Below are positions 3,691 to 5,452 of a DNA stretch of 5,452 bases, piece after piece; the first letter of the stretch is position 1; each line of letters begins with the position of its first letter. The DNA comes from Rhodobacterales bacterium 34-62-10 (GTDB taxonomy: Bacteria; Pseudomonadota; Alphaproteobacteria; Rhodobacterales; Rhodobacteraceae), in NCBI GenBank assembly GCA_002282555.1, contig NCJR01000153.1:1-5452 (forward strand). Reading direction: 5' to 3'. A model generated the notes under the pieces. That model ran no database searches, was not told where the DNA came from, and saw nothing but the letters and a program-made list of their open reading frames with translations. The translations under genes were made by a program, and so were the position numbers.

Positions 3691-5452
3691 TTATGTGTCC
3701 ATCTTCAGCGCGTTGATGAAGGCCTGCTGCGGAATCTCGACCTTGCCGAACTGCCGCATCTTCTTCTTGCCCGCCTTCTGCTTGTCCAACAGCTTGCGTT
3801 TGCGCGTGGCGTCGCCGCCGTAACATTTGGCGGTCACGTCCTTGCGCAGCGCGGCCAGCGTCTCGCGCGCGATGACCTTGCCGCCGATCGCGGCCTGAAT
3901 CGGGATCTTGAACATATGGCGCGGGATCAGCTCTTTCAGCTTTTCCACCATCGACCGGCCCCGCATCTCGGCGCGGTCGCGATGCACCATGATCGACAGC
4001 GCATCCACAGGCTCGTCATTCACAAGAATCGACATCTTGACCAGATTGTCCTCCTGATAGCCGGTCAGTTGGTAATCGAAACTGGCATAGCCCTTGGTCA
4101 CCGATTTCAACCGGTCATAGAAATCGAACACCACCTCGTTCAGCGGCAGGTCATACACCACCATCGCGCGGCTGCCCGCATAGGTCAGGTCCAGCTGCAC
4201 GCCGCGCCGATCCTGACACAGCTTCAGCACGTCACCCAGATAATCGTCAGGCACAAGGATCGTGGCCTTGATGCGCGGCTCCTCAAGGTGATCGACATAG
4301 GTCAGGTCGGGCATATCGGCGGGGTTGTGCAATTCCTTCATCGCCCCGTCGCGCAGATAGACGTGATAGATCACCGATGGCGCGGTGGTGATCAGATCAA
4401 TGTCATATTCCCGCTCGATCCGGTCGCGGATCACTTCAAGGTGCAGCAGCCCCAGAAACCCGCAGCGGAAGCCGAAACCAAGGGCGGCCGATGTTTCCAT
4501 CTCATAGGTGAAGGACGCGTCGTTCAACGCCAGCTTTTCGATGGCGTCGCGCAGGTCCTCGAACTCGGAACTGTCCACCGGGAACAGCCCGCAGAACACC
4601 ACGGGCTGCGATGGCTTGAACCCCGGCAACGCCTTGGTCGCACCCTTCTTTTCATGGGTGATCGTGTCGCCCACACGGGTGTCGCGGACCTGCTTGATCT
4701 GGGCGGTGATGAACCCGATCTCGCCGGGGCCAAGTTCATCGACATTCTGCATCTGCGGGCGGAACACGCCGATCCGGTCTACCTGATGAACCGATCCGTT
4801 CTGCATCATGGTGATCCGGTCGCCCTTTTTCAGCAACCCGTCCATGATCCGCACCAGCACGACCACACCCAGATAGGCGTCGTACCAGCTATCCACCAGC
4901 ATGGCGGTCAGAGGCGCGTTGCGGTCGCCCTTGGGCGCGGGCAGGCGCTTGACGATGGCCTCCAGCGTCTCATGGATACCGATGCCGGTCTTGGCGCTGA
5001 CCCGGATCGCGTCGGATGCGTCGATGCCGATCACATCCTCGATCTGCGCGGCCACACGGTCGCAATCGGCGGCAGGCAAATCGATCTTGTTCAGCACCGG
5101 CACGATTTCATGGTTGGCGTCCAGCGCGTGATAGACGTTGGCCAGCGTCTGCGCCTCGACGCCCTGCGTGCTGTCCACCACCAGAAGCGAGCCTTCGACG
5201 GCGCGCATCGACCGGCTGACCTCATAGGCAAAGTCGACATGACCCGGCGTGTCGATCAGGTTCAGGACATAACTGTGCCCGTCATCGGCCTTATAGTCGA
5301 TGCGCACGGTGTTGGCCTTGATCGTGATCCCGCGCTCACGCTCGATATCCATGCTGTCGAGCAGCTGTTCCTTCATGTCCCGGTCCTGCACGGTGCCGGT
5401 GGATTGGATCAGCCGGTCGGCCAGGGTGGATTTCCCGTGGTCGATATGGGCA
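3691..5452 (-). CDS. lepA: Elongation factor 4 (LepA), N-terminal residues outside the window
   Basis: LepA/EF4 is a ribosome-associated translational GTPase. The 586 codons visible begin in the P-loop and end at TAA 3691. The usual length is about 599 residues, so some 13 N-terminal residues and the start codon lie beyond the window. Counting from the first visible residue, the GTPase motifs are intact: AHIDHGKST (1-9), RERGITIKA (38-46), DTPGH (67-71), NKID (121-124) and SAK (152-154). The central region carries the EF-G-like beta-barrel and domains III and V. The last 100 or so residues are the LepA-specific C-terminal domain ([53 protein letters not shown]). A GTG in the frame at 5391 is an internal Val codon, not the start, since the P-loop lies upstream of it. 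It is followed by a strong terminator. Confidence 0.98.
   Translation of the reverse strand, partial: AHIDHGKSTLADRLIQSTGTVQDRDMKEQLLDSMDIERERGITIKANTVRIDYKADDGHSYVLNLIDTPGHVDFAYEVSRSMRAVEGSLLVVDSTQGVEAQTLANVYHALDANHEIVPVLNKIDLPAADCDRVAAQIEDVIGIDASDAIRVSAKTGIGIHETLEAIVKRLPAPKGDRNAPLTAMLVDSWYDAYLGVVVLVRIMDGLLKKGDRITMMQNGSVHQVDRIGVFRPQMQNVDELGPGEIGFITAQIKQVRDTRVGDTITHEKKGATKALPGFKPSQPVVFCGLFPVDSSEFEDLRDAIEKLALNDASFTYEMETSAALGFGFRCGFLGLLHLEVIRDRIEREYDIDLITTAPSVIYHVYLRDGAMKELHNPADMPDLTYVDHLEEPRIKATILVPDDYLGDVLKLCQDRRGVQLDLTYAGSRAMVVYDLPLNEVVFDFYDRLKSVTKGYASFDYQLTGYQEDNLVKMSILVNDEPVDALSIMVHRDRAEMRGRSMVEKLKELIPRHMFKIPIQAAIGGKVIARETLAALRKDVTAKCYGGDATRKRKLLDKQKAGKKKMRQFGKVEIPQQAFINALKMDT

Noticed and set aside
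3691..5391. lepA starting at the GTG at 5391
   Set aside because: The frame continues upstream to the window edge and encodes the P-loop AHIDHGKST, so the GTG is an internal valine codon.

Overview
The window looks like an ordinary chromosomal segment of an alphaproteobacterium, most likely a Rhodobacteraceae (Roseobacter-type) member. This rests on the high GC content, the strong G/C bias at third codon positions, and small proteins (a two-helix 61-aa membrane protein and a short lipoprotein) that resemble ones I remember from that family. No tRNA, rRNA, CRISPR array, insertion sequence or phage gene is visible, and no stretch longer than 300 bases lacks a gene.

Layout. The left edge (1-441, minus) is the N-terminal part of an MFS-type permease that runs off the window. 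Upstream of it, also on minus, is a TylF/MycF-type O-methyltransferase (585-1436) with a low-complexity tail. The gap between them holds inverted repeats and an uncertain 59-aa ORF. The methyltransferase is divergent from a YbfF-like alpha/beta hydrolase (1567-2325, plus). Their shared intergenic region holds a strong nested dyad and a promoter-like pair whose predicted transcription start falls on the hydrolase ATG. A bidirectional terminator follows the hydrolase.

The right half is entirely on the minus strand. In order of transcription it holds lepA (elongation factor 4, missing only about 13 N-terminal residues at the window edge), a textbook intrinsic terminator, a small lipoprotein (about 3558-3283), a cytochrome b561-family protein (3209-2709) and a 61-aa two-helix membrane protein (2637-2452). 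A UUCG-type hairpin follows the last of these.

Function. Apart from adjacency, nothing ties these genes into one pathway. lepA is housekeeping translation. The lipoprotein, b561 protein and small membrane protein all act at the envelope and may be partly co-transcribed. The methyltransferase and permease run in the same direction and could form a loose unit. I found no convincing new multi-gene system. The most interesting signals are regulatory: the 1491-1527 dyad next to a predicted leaderless promoter, the 9-bp inverted repeat just before the permease start, and the 18-bp coding tandem repeat in the methyltransferase tail.
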